Notes: generated from the letters alone by a model not told the origin. Positions 37,201 through 43,080 are shown, counted from the first letter of the stretch. The stretch is DNA of 64,000 nucleotides from Siphonodentalium dalli (GCA_032622095.1 CP136063.1:185793956-185857955); one strand, 5' to 3'. Translations and numbers: made by a program.

Positions 37201-38580
37201 ATGAGTCTCAGTAATAACTCCAGGCTTCACAATCTCTTTTGTTATCTTTTGCTGCAGAAAGAACATAGACAAATACAACTGTGTGTTTTAAATGTGTCAA
37301 AGTTTCAAAATTTGATTGAAATACATGTGAAGATAATCAATGCTATTCTGAAATTTTTTAGAAATTCGAATTATAGGTTGTGTGTAAATATGTAAATAGA
37401 AGTTTATTTAAGTTACTGCTCGTTGAAGTTCAAATATGTACATTGACTTAATAAGTTAATATTTCTTACCATTTTACAATAGTGTTAGAATAGCCATGTC
37501 CACTGAGTAAAATTATTCATATACCCATAACCTCAATTGGTAGGATCATGATGTTGAAATGACAGAAGTCCCATAAATTGCGGGGCATTAAAGATTCTTT
37601 GAACTAATAATTAATCAAGCTGGATAAAGTGAAACATAAGAAACTTATATCATTTATATAAAAACTTTTAATTTGTACTTTTTTTAAGTGCTTAATTTTC
37701 GAATCCCCAGATCACATTATATATAATATATGCCATATTATATACCTTTTGAAAGAGGAAGCTACAAAAATATTGTATTATCAACTTATCCGGTGTAATA
37801 AACTGTGAACATGTTTTTGTTGAGTTACCGACGTGTTTTCTGTGCTTAAGTTTCATCTGGACTCTACTGCAAAGTCTTTTATTTTCAATGGAATGGAATA
37901 ACTATATCTTAGTTTGAATTCTGTTGCATTCTGGGAGCGAAATGGGGGAAATGTTTCTATGATTTCAGCTATTTTCTATTACTCTGTCCTCCTTCTGTGA
38001 TACAGACGTTCCAAATGTTGATGAATTATAGTATTTTAGTCATATTTTATGTCATAGCTTGTTATTAACACTGTATATCAAGGCACTATAAAAAAATAAC
38101 CGGTGAATCGAAAATTAAGTGGGCCTTAAAAAATAAACAATAAAGAGTGGATACATTTTGGGTTCAATGTAGTTTGCTAATTTTTTCTTGTGGTCAAAGT
38201 ACCATGAACATTTAGACTGCTGTTCATTTCTTAGGTATTCTTCACCACTAACCTGGATATTTTCACACCCTTACTTTTACAGGAGTAAATAATTGCTCTC
38301 GCAGTATTTACTCGTGGATAGGACTGCTTGAGGTTATCAAACGATTCAAGAGTGCAATGTCCACAAATGACGACTTCCACGTTTACATACTAGAGACGCT
38401 GATAGCATACCCGTTCTTCTGCATCATTGAGGATGAGAAGTACTGCCCCTTCCTGACGGCACGTATCTCGAGCAGTTGACCATGTCGATGGTGTGTCTCT
38501 GTATAGCTTGTAACAACCCTCATTTTTCTTTATCTTTATCTTTATCCAGTCTTCAGGGCATTTTTCCTTTTTCTCAGCAC
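2757..38580 (-). CDS. Adhesion GPCR with N-terminal C-type lectin domain (partial; 12 exons found)
   Basis: This is the spliced gene as a whole. Exons, 5' to 3' on the minus strand: 38580-38411, 37251-37100, 33370-33183, 22404-20407, 18837-18731, 13975-13793, 7680-7497, 6747-6631, 5158-4962, 4722-4652, 3724-3601, 2860-2757. Phases chain exactly (1-0, 0-2, 2-1, 1-1, 1-0, 0-0, 0-1, 1-1, 1-0, 0-2, 2-0, 0-2), giving about 1,200 codons without a stop. Domain order is CTLD, Asn/Gly-rich repeat spacer, HRM, GAIN, GPS and TM1. By family knowledge it is a self-cleaving surface receptor whose N-terminal fragment would bind a ligand, probably a glycan, and hold back a tethered agonist. The start codon and signal peptide exon are upstream and not certain. 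TM2-TM7 are not in the window. The chaining is inferred from phase and domain order; a transcript would settle it. Confidence 0.88.
3457..3541. mobile_element. Half copy of the CAGTAATGCCC palindromic MITE
   Basis: Only the right arm is present ('gaatggcaacaagccatatt' to 'gattactgta'). It lies 60 bp downstream of the GPS exon. Confidence 0.8.
3601..3724 (-). CDS. Receptor exon: GPS cleavage site and tethered agonist
   Basis: The acceptor is CTCTATTTACAG and the donor is ACGAAG/GTTGGT. The exon enters in phase 2 and leaves in phase 0. It encodes [20 protein letters not shown], then [19 protein letters not shown]. It contains the W-S-x-x-G-C and C-x-C-x-H-L-T elements of the GPS. Self-cleavage would fall between Leu and Thr, at codon boundary 3640/3639. 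The new N-terminus TSFAVLMD is a textbook tethered-agonist (Stachel) sequence. NDT is a possible glycosylation sequon. A TA-flanked palindromic MITE fragment lies 60 bp past the donor. Confidence 0.94.
3941..4157. mobile_element. Palindromic MITE, CAGTAATGCCC family, full copy
   Basis: Two ~105-bp arms run from 'acagtatataatgctctaag' and 'cgacttcttaaccacag' to 'ggaaagctctcggggagagc' and back. TA flanks and CAGT ends fit Tc1/mariner or pogo-type non-autonomous elements. Confidence 0.85.
4240..4494. mobile_element. TTAA-flanked MITE, CCCTTTCTATACTAA family
   Basis: TTAA (4236-4239) plus CCCTTTCTATGCTAA at the left; TTTAGTATAGAGGGGG plus TTAA (4495-4498) at the right. The interior has the inverted pair 'tgttcagataataag' and 'ttattatccagaca'. 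Relatives are at 7124-7350, 36287-36365, 39580-39720, 44030-44110 and 56276-56487. Confidence 0.82.
4652..4722 (-). CDS. Receptor exon: first part of the GPS motif
   Basis: This short exon of 71 bases has acceptor CTTCAAAACAG and donor CAAGGCAG/GTGAGG. It enters in phase 0 and leaves in phase 2. It encodes [20 protein letters not shown] and EQG. The cysteine is the first of the four GPS cysteines. Most family members have C-x-F/Y-W here; this one has CKYLK, so the aromatic Trp is missing. The acceptor lacks a strong pyrimidine tract, but the exon fits the phase and supplies the needed cysteine. Confidence 0.82.
4962..5158 (-). CDS. Receptor exon: GAIN domain subdomain B
   Basis: The acceptor is TTATTCACAG and the donor is TCTGAG/GTGAGT. 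The exon enters in phase 1 and leaves in phase 0. It encodes [20 protein letters not shown], then [20 protein letters not shown] and [16 protein letters not shown]. The patterns 'A-x-F-x-x-F', 'V-N/I-S-x-V-I-S-A-x-L/I-G' and 'L-x-x-P-V-x-F-x-L-x-H' are strong GAIN-B signatures; the last is the strand directly before the GPS. Confidence 0.93.
5762..5885. repeat. Hairpin with ~50-bp arms
   Basis: The left arm 'aagaaataaatacacatcg' to 'tttgaccacag' faces the right arm 'tttgtggtcaaatt' to 'gtgtatttatttctt'. A smaller hairpin ('gtggtacaattctag'/'gaattgtaccac') is at about 5348-5406. Confidence 0.8.
6631..6747 (-). CDS. Receptor exon: GAIN domain, subdomain A to B transition
   Basis: The acceptor is TTTATTTTAG and the donor is CTGAGAG/GTTTGT; phase 1 on both sides. 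It encodes [20 protein letters not shown], then [19 protein letters not shown]. The VEVKVV strand and the 'F-x-V-P-x-x-x-L' motif fit the beta-strand pairs that start GAIN-B ('i.lp...l'). The GTTTGT donor is weaker than the others, but the phase and the domain sequence both support it. Confidence 0.87.
6907..7120. mobile_element. Palindromic MITE, CAGTAATGCCC family, full copy
   Basis: Starts CAGTAATGTTC, ends GAGCATTACTG, TA on both sides. The arms pair over almost their full length around 'gctctccccgagagc'. Confidence 0.88.
7124..7350. mobile_element. MITE, CCCTTTCTATACTAA family, diverged
   Basis: It contains 'tgttcagataataagttcaa' and 'ttgaacttattatctgaaca' as an inverted pair, and ends with 'gagaatccatttagtaaag'. 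A second tail-like copy follows to about 7483 ('agtatagaagggttaa'). Confidence 0.65.
7497..7680 (-). CDS. Receptor exon: GAIN domain subdomain A, later helices
   Basis: The acceptor is CTTTACCAACAG and the donor is AATATTG/GTATGT. The exon enters in phase 0 and leaves in phase 1. It encodes [20 protein letters not shown], then [20 protein letters not shown] and [16 protein letters not shown]. The '[16 protein letters not shown]' helix corresponds to the 'll..le.la..l' helix found before the beta part of GAIN in adhesion GPCRs. NVS is an N-glycosylation sequon. The intron on its 3' side contains a TTAA-type MITE and a TA-type palindromic MITE. Confidence 0.9.
7700..8615. other. Intron stretch with no recognised feature
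   Basis: AT-rich sequence inside the receptor gene, upstream of the exon at 7497-7680. I see no exon, clear repeat or RNA gene. Confidence 0.5.
8680..9015. repeat. CA-rich minisatellite
   Basis: Irregular tandem repeats of about 10-20 bp built on 'cacacctcaggcacacctc'. It adjoins the truncated left side of the Helitron-like copy at about 9025. Confidence 0.8.
9025..10629 (+). mobile_element. Helitron-like non-autonomous element, 5' truncated
   Basis: The 3' end is 'cctgggcaacaccgggtaac' then 'cctgCTAG' followed by T, with the short GC-rich hairpin expected about ten bases before CTRR. The body matches 46260-48791 in order (for example 'attttctaaagtgacg' and 'gatatccaacaaagttat'). No Rep/helicase coding sequence is visible. 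A (TGAT)n microsatellite lies inside at about 10237-10266. Confidence 0.75.
10237..10266. repeat. (TGAT)n microsatellite
   Basis: About seven copies of 'attg/tgat' in a row within the Helitron-like copy. The matching place in the second copy lacks the expansion. Confidence 0.85.
10820..11305. repeat. Repeat with 'aggagggctatagccctcct' blocks
   Basis: At least six short palindromes of the type 'ggagggctat...atagccctcc' are spread over ~480 bp, ending in 'cagatttccaggcctgca'. Probably a mobile element of unknown class. Confidence 0.65.
11408..11790. mobile_element. TTAA-flanked MITE, CCCTTTACCCAACA family, full copy
   Basis: TTAA at 11404-11407 and 11791-11794. Terminal inverted repeats are CCCTTTACCCAACA and its inverse. 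Inside are two facing hairpins of 'ccaatgcattctcttatata'. Near-identical copies are at 44428-44818, 52768-53159 and 53791-54147. TTAA and CCC ends fit piggyBac-type elements. Confidence 0.92.
11795..11995. mobile_element. TTAA-flanked MITE sharing its TTAA with the previous element
   Basis: The left end 'cacctccatgactggagctt' follows the TTAA at 11791; the right end 'catcatgaaaggg' precedes TTAA at 11996-11999. This is the shorter 'catgactggagcttc' family with hairpin cores. Confidence 0.8.
12130..12225 (+). other. tRNA-like / SINE-head sequence
   Basis: An A-box-like 'gtgtggtattgatgtc' and a strong B-box 'gggttcgaatccc' lie about 55 bp apart, with a plausible T-arm ('gactgggggttcgaatccc'). 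The acceptor ends do not pair clearly, so it is more likely a tRNA-derived SINE head than a working tRNA. Confidence 0.35.
12423..12622. mobile_element. Palindromic MITE, CAGTAATGCCC family, full copy
   Basis: CAGTAATGCTC to GAGCATTACTG with TA flanks. The loop is reduced to 'ggagagctttcc', giving an almost perfect palindrome. Confidence 0.9.
12650..12862. mobile_element. Palindromic MITE, CAGTAATGCCC family, full copy
   Basis: CAGTTATGCCC to GAGCATTACTG. It is the second copy within 30 bp of the previous one, separated by 'aaatgttgtgattagactct'. Confidence 0.9.
13500..13762. mobile_element. TTAA-flanked MITE, 'catgactggagcttc' family
   Basis: TTAA at 13496-13499 and 13763-13766; ends are CCCTTCCGTGACTGGACC and CATCATGAAAGGG. 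It has two hairpin cores. It ends only 27 bp past the donor of the GAIN exon at 13793. Confidence 0.87.
13793..13975 (-). CDS. Receptor exon: GAIN domain subdomain A, first helices
   Basis: The acceptor is GAATTATAG and the donor is ATCCTTCAG/GTGATT; phase 0 on both sides, exactly 61 codons. It encodes [20 protein letters not shown], then [20 protein letters not shown] and [10 protein letters not shown]. Alternating hydrophobic and polar residues give amphipathic helices, as expected for the helical GAIN-A subdomain. Joined to its neighbours it reads ...RVLEQ-IGKEV... and ...NNILQ-NVSTI.... The exon is squeezed between transposons: a TTAA element ends 27 bp past its donor, and a 'gcagaatgagg' element starts about 35 bp above its acceptor. 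Confidence 0.88.
14011..14416. mobile_element. MITE, 'gcagaatgaggtccccag' family
   Basis: Ends are 'gtctgtcatttgcagaatga' and 'cagcaaatgtcagacacac'. The core has 'aacttcaatctgatcctagg' and 'ctcccatagcagttgaggcc'. This intact copy serves as the empty-site reference for the insertion at 15009. Confidence 0.82.
14732..16645. mobile_element. MITE, 'gcagaatgaggtccccag' family, split by a nested element
   Basis: The left half runs 14732-15008 and the right half 16508-16645. Halves join exactly at CAATCT when compared with the intact copy at 14011-14416. Confidence 0.85.
15009..16501. mobile_element. 1,493-bp nested DNA element with inverted ends and 6-bp target duplication
   Basis: Terminal inverted repeats are TATGGGAGGCCAAATTCACA and its inverse. 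CAATCT is duplicated at 15003-15008 and 16502-16507. Subterminal zones are rich in 'attgcgcttaagcgcaat' palindromes (15040-15065, 15445-15545, 16395-16470). No transposase frame is visible, so it is non-autonomous. The superfamily is not determined. Confidence 0.88.
17567..17878. mobile_element. Palindromic MITE, CAGTAATGCCC family, with internal duplication and filler
   Basis: The ends are typical, but part of the left arm is repeated ('ttttcaggatttagttggaa' again at about 17680), and 35 bp of foreign filler (17737-17771) sit at the hairpin centre. Confidence 0.85.
17984..18478. mobile_element. Element with 'GCCCCACTTAATTTTCGA' ends
   Basis: The left end 'gccccacttaattttcgag' and right end 'ttcgaaaattaagtaggc' are inverted, with TTAA nearby on both sides. 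An opposite-orientation relative is at 37690-38127; both share 'cagaatgcaacagaattcaa' in matching positions. Confidence 0.75.
18731..18837 (-). CDS. Receptor exon: second half of the hormone-receptor motif
   Basis: The acceptor is TTCTTTTTAG and the donor is CTCGAGCAG/GTATAC. The exon enters in phase 1 and leaves in phase 0. It encodes [20 protein letters not shown] and [15 protein letters not shown]. Together with the end of the previous exon this makes the HRM pattern: C...WP...ETA-x-x-PC, then W-x-C, G-x-x-G-C-W and N-x-x-E-C. In the family this domain sits just before GAIN. The last residues, ELQRVLEQ, lead into the first GAIN helix. A TTAA-flanked palindromic element lies about 260 bp upstream. 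Confidence 0.9.
19095..19311. mobile_element. TTAA-flanked MITE, 'cagtgccaagtccgattttt' family, full copy
   Basis: TTAA at 19091-19094 and 19312-19315. The arms pair over about 105 bp each around 'agagctcttagagctctaagagct'. Confidence 0.9.
19500..19830. repeat. Dispersed repeat with 'ggccataactctgg' and 'agacgaacggatggac'
   Basis: Resembles 43730-44010 and 59340-59560 ('ggccataactcc', 'ggacagacag'). Such repeats are common in mollusc genomes by my recollection; no function is assigned. Confidence 0.6.
20407..22404 (-). CDS. Receptor exon: giant Asn/Gly-rich repeat spacer and start of HRM
   Basis: This single exon of 1,998 bases (666 codons) is open throughout. The acceptor is GCACTCTTCAG and the donor is AGCAATG/GTGAGT; it is phase 1 on both sides. 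The first ~110 residues are acidic and polar, with Tyr and His near the start ([14 protein letters not shown]). The middle holds about 43 copies of a unit close to NGNGQGTDN, some extended by an extra NGNN. The last ~90 residues become Lys-rich ([19 protein letters not shown]) and end with the HRM opening [23 protein letters not shown] and HGSN. The spacer has no hydrophobic core, so it should be flexible and extended, holding the lectin domain far from the membrane. NETA carries an N-glycosylation sequon. The antisense and other sense frames are also open because the unit is a multiple of three. Confidence 0.92.
20761..22070 (-). repeat. Coding minisatellite, 27-bp unit, about 43 copies
   Basis: On the plus strand the unit reads close to 'ccattgttgtctgttcctt' followed by 'ggccattt'. 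Every unit and spacer is a multiple of three, so the reading frame survives copy-number change. Variants include GTGN, GTNN, GTDN, KGT for QGT, and 12-18 residue units with extra NGNN. Higher-order patterns (for example NGNDQGTDN next to a double NGNN unit) recur, which suggests unequal exchange or slippage. Confidence 0.95.
22405..23058. other. Intron stretch with no recognised feature
   Basis: Directly upstream of the giant repeat exon. The polypyrimidine tract TTGCTTTTGCACTCTTCAG ends it. Nothing else was recognised. Confidence 0.5.
23063..23280. mobile_element. TTAA-type MITE, 'ccaatgcattctc' core, degraded
   Basis: Starts after TTAA (23059-23062) with 'cacttccaggagtggaac'; hairpin cores are present; the right end 'cagctcccggtcagttaggg' is damaged. 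Confidence 0.65.
23800..24215. mobile_element. Diverged relative of the 1240-1713 element
   Basis: It shares 'cgacaacaacatgtc', 'taactctgagctttaatggg' and 'cctcgactggaatcagat', ending 'tcggattatgtatctttaa'. Confidence 0.6.
25060..25196. mobile_element. TTAA-type MITE, 'catgactggagcttc' family, short
   Basis: It starts CCCTTCCATGACTGGAGCTTCC and ends CTCATGAAAGGATTAA, with one hairpin core left. Confidence 0.7.
25241..25380. mobile_element. Palindromic MITE, CAGTAATGCCC family, internal deletion
   Basis: The left arm is complete to 'ggaaagctctc', then jumps to 'tgtggtttaaggagtcgatt'. Most of the right arm is lost. Confidence 0.8.
26283..26925. mobile_element. Long relative of the 1240-1713 element
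   Basis: Inverted ends 'aaagataccctgtccaattt' and 'aaatcggacactgcatctttaa'; inner arms 'taatttaggagtgataaatc' and its inverse. Confidence 0.65.
27464..27671. mobile_element. Palindromic MITE, CAGTAATGCCC family
   Basis: Left end TAGTTATGCCCTAAATAATC, right end GGGCATTACAGTA. The loop region is replaced by 'tattagagtaatattggcaa'. Confidence 0.85.
27778..28195. mobile_element. MITE, 'gcagaatgaggtccccag' family
   Basis: Ends are 'ggacatttgcagaatgaggt' and 'acctcattctgcaaatgtcc'; four internal copies of the 'gtgaatttagtgatgct' block in alternating direction. Confidence 0.8.
28557..28770. mobile_element. Palindromic MITE, CAGTAATGCCC family, full copy
   Basis: Arms run from 'gtaatgccataaataatcga' to 'tcgattatttagggcattac', loop 'gctctcagagagagc'. 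Confidence 0.87.
29187..29292. mobile_element. Half copy of the CAGTAATGCCC MITE after a C run
   Basis: The right arm only, preceded directly by about 14 C residues. It begins at the hairpin centre ('gagagctttccaatgaatgg'). Confidence 0.8.
29300..31270. other. AT-rich intron stretch, no gene recognised
   Basis: An open frame on the plus strand (29830-30210, 126 codons) and one opposite to it have no family signature I recognise. No repeats stand out. It lies in the 10.8 kb intron between the last lectin exon and the repeat exon. Confidence 0.45.
31275..33083. mobile_element. Possible 1.8-kb DNA transposon with 'ccggcgaa'-rich ends
   Basis: The left end 'ggtgacgtttacacatagcc' and right end 'gggtaatgtataaacacccc' are imperfect inverted repeats; 'ccggcgaa' motifs are clustered at both ends only. 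No transposase frame is seen. It would lie 100 bp downstream of the lectin exon at 33183. Confidence 0.5.
33183..33370 (-). CDS. Receptor exon: last third of the C-type lectin domain and start of spacer
   Basis: The acceptor is CTCTTCCAG and the donor is TTACAG/GTATCT. The exon enters in phase 2 and leaves in phase 1. It encodes [19 protein letters not shown], then [17 protein letters not shown]. Visible marks are the EPN tripeptide (mannose-type sugar and calcium specificity in the family), the acidic CAEL, and the last three cysteines (ESC, VRC, FIC). The usual WND triplet is LND here: Asn and Asp, the calcium ligands, are kept but Trp is lost. After the domain comes a hydrophilic tail with [12 protein letters not shown]. 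The total of six cysteines fits a long-form CTLD. Confidence 0.92.
33426..33585. repeat. Long hairpin with ~70-bp arms
   Basis: 'atacaatgttgtgtacagta' to 'gaaaagtcatattggatgag' faces its inverse to 'catactgttcacaacattgt'. It lies 56 bp above the acceptor of the last lectin exon. MITE-like. Confidence 0.85.
33590..35645. other. Intron stretch between lectin exons, no gene recognised
   Basis: A 113-codon open frame on the minus strand (34116-34457) is hydrophobic but lacks recognisable motifs. Nothing else found. Confidence 0.45.
35649..35852. mobile_element. Palindromic MITE, CAGTAATGCCC family, diverged
   Basis: Starts CAGTAATGCCTGAAGTATAT, ends AGAACATTAGTG; more substitutions than other copies. 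Confidence 0.8.
36640..37062. mobile_element. MITE, 'gcagaatgaggtccccag' family
   Basis: Ends are 'gcctgtcgtttgcaaaacga' and 'cattctgcaaatgacaggc'. It ends about 40 bp from the donor of the lectin exon at 37100. Confidence 0.8.
37100..37251 (-). CDS. Receptor exon: middle of the C-type lectin domain
   Basis: The acceptor is TTTCTGCAG and the donor is GTAGT/GTAAGA. The exon enters in phase 0 and leaves in phase 2. It encodes [11 protein letters not shown], then [20 protein letters not shown] and KWVDGTPLD. The W-W-V-G-L stretch matches the CTLD 'WIGL' core motif, and W-K-W-V-D-G-T-P matches the conserved 'W-x-W-x-D-G-x-P' loop that precedes the calcium site. Joined to the previous exon it reads LNDAEER-QKITKE, giving the usual helix 2 of the fold. 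The exon sits inside a palindromic repeat neighbourhood; a 'gcagaatgagg' family element ends about 40 bp to its left. Confidence 0.92.
37690..38127. mobile_element. Element with '...CTTAATTTTCGA' ends, second copy
   Basis: Opposite-orientation relative of 17984-18478; ends 'tgcttaattttcgaatcccc' and 'gaatcgaaaattaagtgggc' followed by cTTAA. Confidence 0.7.
38411..38580 (-). CDS. Receptor exon: first third of the C-type lectin domain
   Basis: The acceptor is ATTTCAG before the first base and the donor is CGG/GTATGC. The exon enters in phase 1 and leaves in phase 0. It encodes [11 protein letters not shown], then GCYKLY, then [20 protein letters not shown] and AEER. The CPEDW...CYK pair is the extra N-terminal disulphide of a long-form CTLD. 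The W-x-x-A-x-x-x-C helix and the A-x-L-x-x-I-x-x-x-x-E strand are standard CTLD marks. The preceding exon must supply one base, and no start codon lies in this exon. Reading on past the donor hits a stop after ten bases' worth of intronic codons, which supports the splice site. Confidence 0.9.
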
Positions 38581-39580
38581 CTGAAATTGTAATTGTAAAG
38601 ACAAATGAGAATTTAAATTATTTGTTGAATTCTCACTTTAACCATTTCTTTACTAAATAAATACTCCCGTCAGTCAGGGATCAGCCTAGGGCATTTTATT
38701 TTGTATTACTTGGTTTACGGATTTTTCTGACTCAAAGGCAGGGAGCTAGGTGGGAGGAAAATAAATTAAAATAAAATCTGTATGTTTTTTTTATAATTTA
38801 ATTTGTCAAGATATAGGGTTGGAAGAAATAGAATATCTGCTGTATAATAATCTCATCTAAAACAAGCCACCAGATCACCGGTGGCTATGCTTTGTCCGTG
38901 TCCACTTGCACTGGCAAAGCTATTTTTTTTTATTTGGATGTGTATTTAAAACAAGATATCGATAGATGAAAAAATATCGCCAATATCAGAGTTTGCCATG
39001 TTGCAGTTGATATTCAATACCATACACATTGCCGACATGCTTAGCTGTTTAATCGATGTTGTTGTATATTTTACATAAACTTATACTTTTTTCTAATTAA
39101 TTTTTGTCTATGTCTGGATTAATAATTATTCCCATTCAATGGCGAAAATAAAAAAACGAAAATGTTTTTAAATTTTTTTTTGACAAACAGCATTTTTTGG
39201 TAGGGAAATCCAAAAACCAAGTAACAAAAAATAAATGCCTAGAGGACAGACATCTTCTGCCTAAATTGTGTCACTTTTCCCTATTTTTGTCCTATGAAGT
39301 GACCTCTCTCCTATATACCATTATGTATATGTCCCAACAGCATATTTCACAAGAATAAAAATTGCTGGAATAATTGTAATTTAACAAAGCAGACAATGGT
39401 ATATATCTATGTTAATATATTCATCCTGTGAAACAACAATTTCCAGTGTTGCTAGTTAATAGAATACTTATAAATTGGTTGTTTCCACATTGGCCATGTT
39501 ATGCGACCAATACGACAGACCTTGGCCTCATAACTCGGCCAATAAGGAAACAACCAATTAATAACATATAGCAATGGAAT
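38581..39580. other. Upstream of the first lectin exon; no exon recognised
   Basis: The acceptor of the exon at 38580 is clear, so an upstream exon ending in phase 1 must exist. None is convincing within this kilobase. Confidence 0.5.
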
Positions 39581-39724
39581 GGTCTTTTATTCATCTGGAG
39601 TGATGTCCAGCATTTATAAACAGATGATCAGATAATATAAGTGCAGAAGGATTCCTATTCATTGGTGGAAAATGTTCAGATAAAAAGTTCAACAAACATA
39701 TGGTTGTTTTGTTGAACTTACTAC

Positions 39725-39809
39725 AACAACAAGCCATATTACGACTAAATCCTGAAAAGTTACCCATAATTCTGCTGTGGTTAAGGAGTCAATTATTTAG
39801 GGCATTACT
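39725..39809. mobile_element. Half copy of the CAGTAATGCCC MITE
   Basis: The right arm only ('caacaagccatattacgact' to 'gggcattact'), placed directly after a CCCTTTCTATACTAA-family fragment (39580-39720). Confidence 0.78.
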
Positions 39810-40510
39810 AGTACTTTACTAAAGAAAGGGTTAATGTCAGGAAGTTTTTCCTGCGAGATGTAAACTCAATCATGTCAGAAAATTAAGGTAACTGTCACCA
39901 AAGTAAACACGCTTATCCAATTGTCCATCTCGACGGGTCAATTTGCAAGTTGGATTTAACCAACAACTGTGTGGATGATCACAAGCAATCCAACAACATT
40001 TCTTGCTTCATAACCCTATATTAAATGAATAACATGCATGGATGGGTATATTTTATTAGACATTAGTAAAATATTTACTTGGGTGAATTTGTGAAAAAAG
40101 ATATTCACTCATCTTAAGATACAAATATTAGCCCCTTCGCCGCAAAATGACTTTATGATGTCGTGTGCTGGGCTGTTGACGTTATTGCCATTCTCCAGAG
40201 GAAAAATATAACGGGAATATGACAAGAACCATAAAACTGACTCAGTTGAAAGGCTGTTGTCCTTCAGAATCATGGAACATCATAAACTGTTTGAAACTTC
40301 GAGAACATGAGTAAGGGGCGTAGCTATAGAGGGCCTGGGGAGCTTTCTCAGTGCACCCACAACCAAATCCTTTTAAATAGGTTTAACACATAGGGTTAAA
40401 TTACCCTGCCAGCTACAGAATAACACTTTTGTGACTGGAGCTGCTTGAAATTTTGCAGAAAAAACCTGTGTCAATGCATTCTCCTATATATGCGAGTCGC
40501 CCATAGAAAA

Positions 40511-43080
40511 GTCCCAAGCATGGTATAAAAGTTTCATTCCAGGAGCATTAGAAAAATACATAGGTCTAGCCCCCCCCCCACCACTACTTGGGGTCCCTGG
40601 CTACAACCTTGCTTTGAATAGAATATGTTTATCAACATGTTCTTGATTCTTGAAGAACTCTTTTCAAAACTCTCATCGAATGAGTTTATATTATTATTAA
40701 AGAAATTTATTGTTTCAACTTCACAGGTCATGACAATAAATATTTTTAAAGGAGACAAAGATTCGGACTATTGGGACATCTCAATATGTCATTCAGATCA
40801 TAACACATATTGTCATTTAAATAAGAAAAGATAGTTCCTTCAGTAAGTTCACTGACATAGCAAGTAATGAAGATATCATACTGAACTAGTGCCTTCACCC
40901 ATGCTCAGGGTTCGCGCTGCCGCTTGCCAAATTTGCCAATGGCAAAAATAAGTCACATTTGGCAAAAAATATTTTCATTTGGCAAATGTTTTGGCATGTC
41001 ACTTTTTAATTCCTGAAGAAAGTTGAAAAAATATTTGTTAATCAAAGGCATTCATTTCAGGAAACTCTTACATTAATTGTATTGGTGGTGTTTTATATGG
41101 TTAGGAAAAGTTAACACCTCTATCAATATGCAATTAATCTGGCTGAAGGGGTCACTCTCACCAAAAAAAGTGCTGAAGGGTACACAGGTTTTGAAAATGT
41201 GCTGAAGGGTACACAGTTTTGAAAATCTCATTCTAAATGTCTTTAGTTTTCATGTCTCCCATGATTTCTGTTAGAGAATAATTGTATATGTTCCAAGGAA
41301 AATTAAATTGAACTGAAAACGAACTGCTGATGGGCACCAGACTTTCTGGAACACAGTTAAAGTAGTGCCGAAAAAAAAACCCATGCTGACATAATATTGT
41401 GTCAGCATTCCTGATAATTGAACATATCTTAGCAATGCAATAATAATCTTGTTAAAATCTGAAAATTTCTTACAAATTACACACAACCCAGCTGCATTAA
41501 CTCAGCTTTTTAGGTATAATTATACAGCAAGAGAAAGACACACTTGTGTTGTGGCAGGCAGCCTGTTTTTTTTTCTTCTTCAAATTAAGTCATCACCAAC
41601 ATAATTCAATTGAGATAGTCATCTTTAATGCATTACATTTTCTCCACCTTTTTTGTTCTAAAACTGAGCACTTCAGCACTTCGCTGTCAAAAGGTACAGA
41701 CTATGAATGAACCCAGCAGATAATGAAATAATGATGAATGTGCTTCTTGAAGCTTTCTTCAATGAAGGAGCATGTAGAATAGGTAGTGTTTGCTCTTCCA
41801 GGAAGAAAAGGATGGTACTTCAATTATTAAATGATTAGGTAACCAGTCTGTGTTTGAGACATTCCCACAAAACCCATTCTTCATTGACAGTAACCATCTG
41901 CGATCAGTTAAGGCAAAAAACAAAAGACATATTGCCAATTAATGCAAAGCGGTAGACTTTTTTTTATCATGTGGTGCCAGATGGCAGAGGTATTAGATAA
42001 CAAATGATAATACTAAATTTTAACCCTTTAGGCCACACCAATTTGAGTGTGAAAATATTGGAAATTTACATGAATTTCACAAGAAGTTTGGAAAACATGT
42101 TTTTATCCAATTATTACATATAAATGGGATATTTCTTCCAATAAAACAGTTGAAATAATGGGAAAATGAGAACACCAAAGGAAAGACTTAACCATCTAAT
42201 ATTTGTTCACCAAATGCGTCATATTCCAGTTAACATGAACAAAAACCAAATCACTAAAAAGTTTTATTATTTTAAACAAGCCATATTTCCGACTAAATCC
42301 AGAAAAGTTACCCATAATTCTGCTGTGGTTAAGGAGTCGATTATTTAGGGCATTACTGTATATCATTTAGCTAGTGATGCAGGCTTACAAGTCAGAATAA
42401 AATTTGAAATACTGTTTAACCCTTTCTATACTAAATAATAGTATAGTATATATTGGAATGGTCCATTATTCATTTGAATCTCTTCAAATTGGTAGGGAAC
42501 ATCAAACACCACAGGGTCAGTTGTACACAGCTTTGCAGGGGTTATGAATACGGCAGACTAAATATGATTAATATAAAACATTTCATCGATGCCCTTAAAA
42601 AACCTGGATTTACGGATGTATCATGAAGTCACCCCCGATTGTTGATCATAAAACCACGAGAAATTTGTGACCCCTTCTTAGCGACTTAAACGTCAACACT
42701 GTTCTGTCAAAAACTGAAAATCCATCATGGTGCGATGTTCTTATGTCATGGAAGAGTGCTTGAAAAATACGCCAAACGATAATTCACCCATAGTGACTCA
42801 GACTGTTTGGTACCAACTACAAATGAATAAAGACACAATAAATAGTACTGGTCAATTCACAGCTCCACATTTTATCAAATAATTTGAAGAAAGATCACAG
42901 TAGACCCCCTTCATTCCAAACAATATTCACTGGCTAACAAAGAGTAAACAAGGATGTAAGAATTTCTCAGATATTGGTAATTCCCCCTTGTGAATTCCCC
43001 CTTGTGTGTATCAAACGGAAAATAGATCTGAGACCAAATTTAACAACAAGTTCATGATCTTATATATTATCATCGCCATT
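40511..43080. other. No gene recognised; scattered repeat pieces
   Basis: It contains a C run at about 40570-40578, 'tttggcaaa' repeats (40925-41000), a half CAGTAATGCCC MITE (42275-42360) and a CCCTTTCTATACTAA fragment (42416-42480). Confidence 0.5.
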
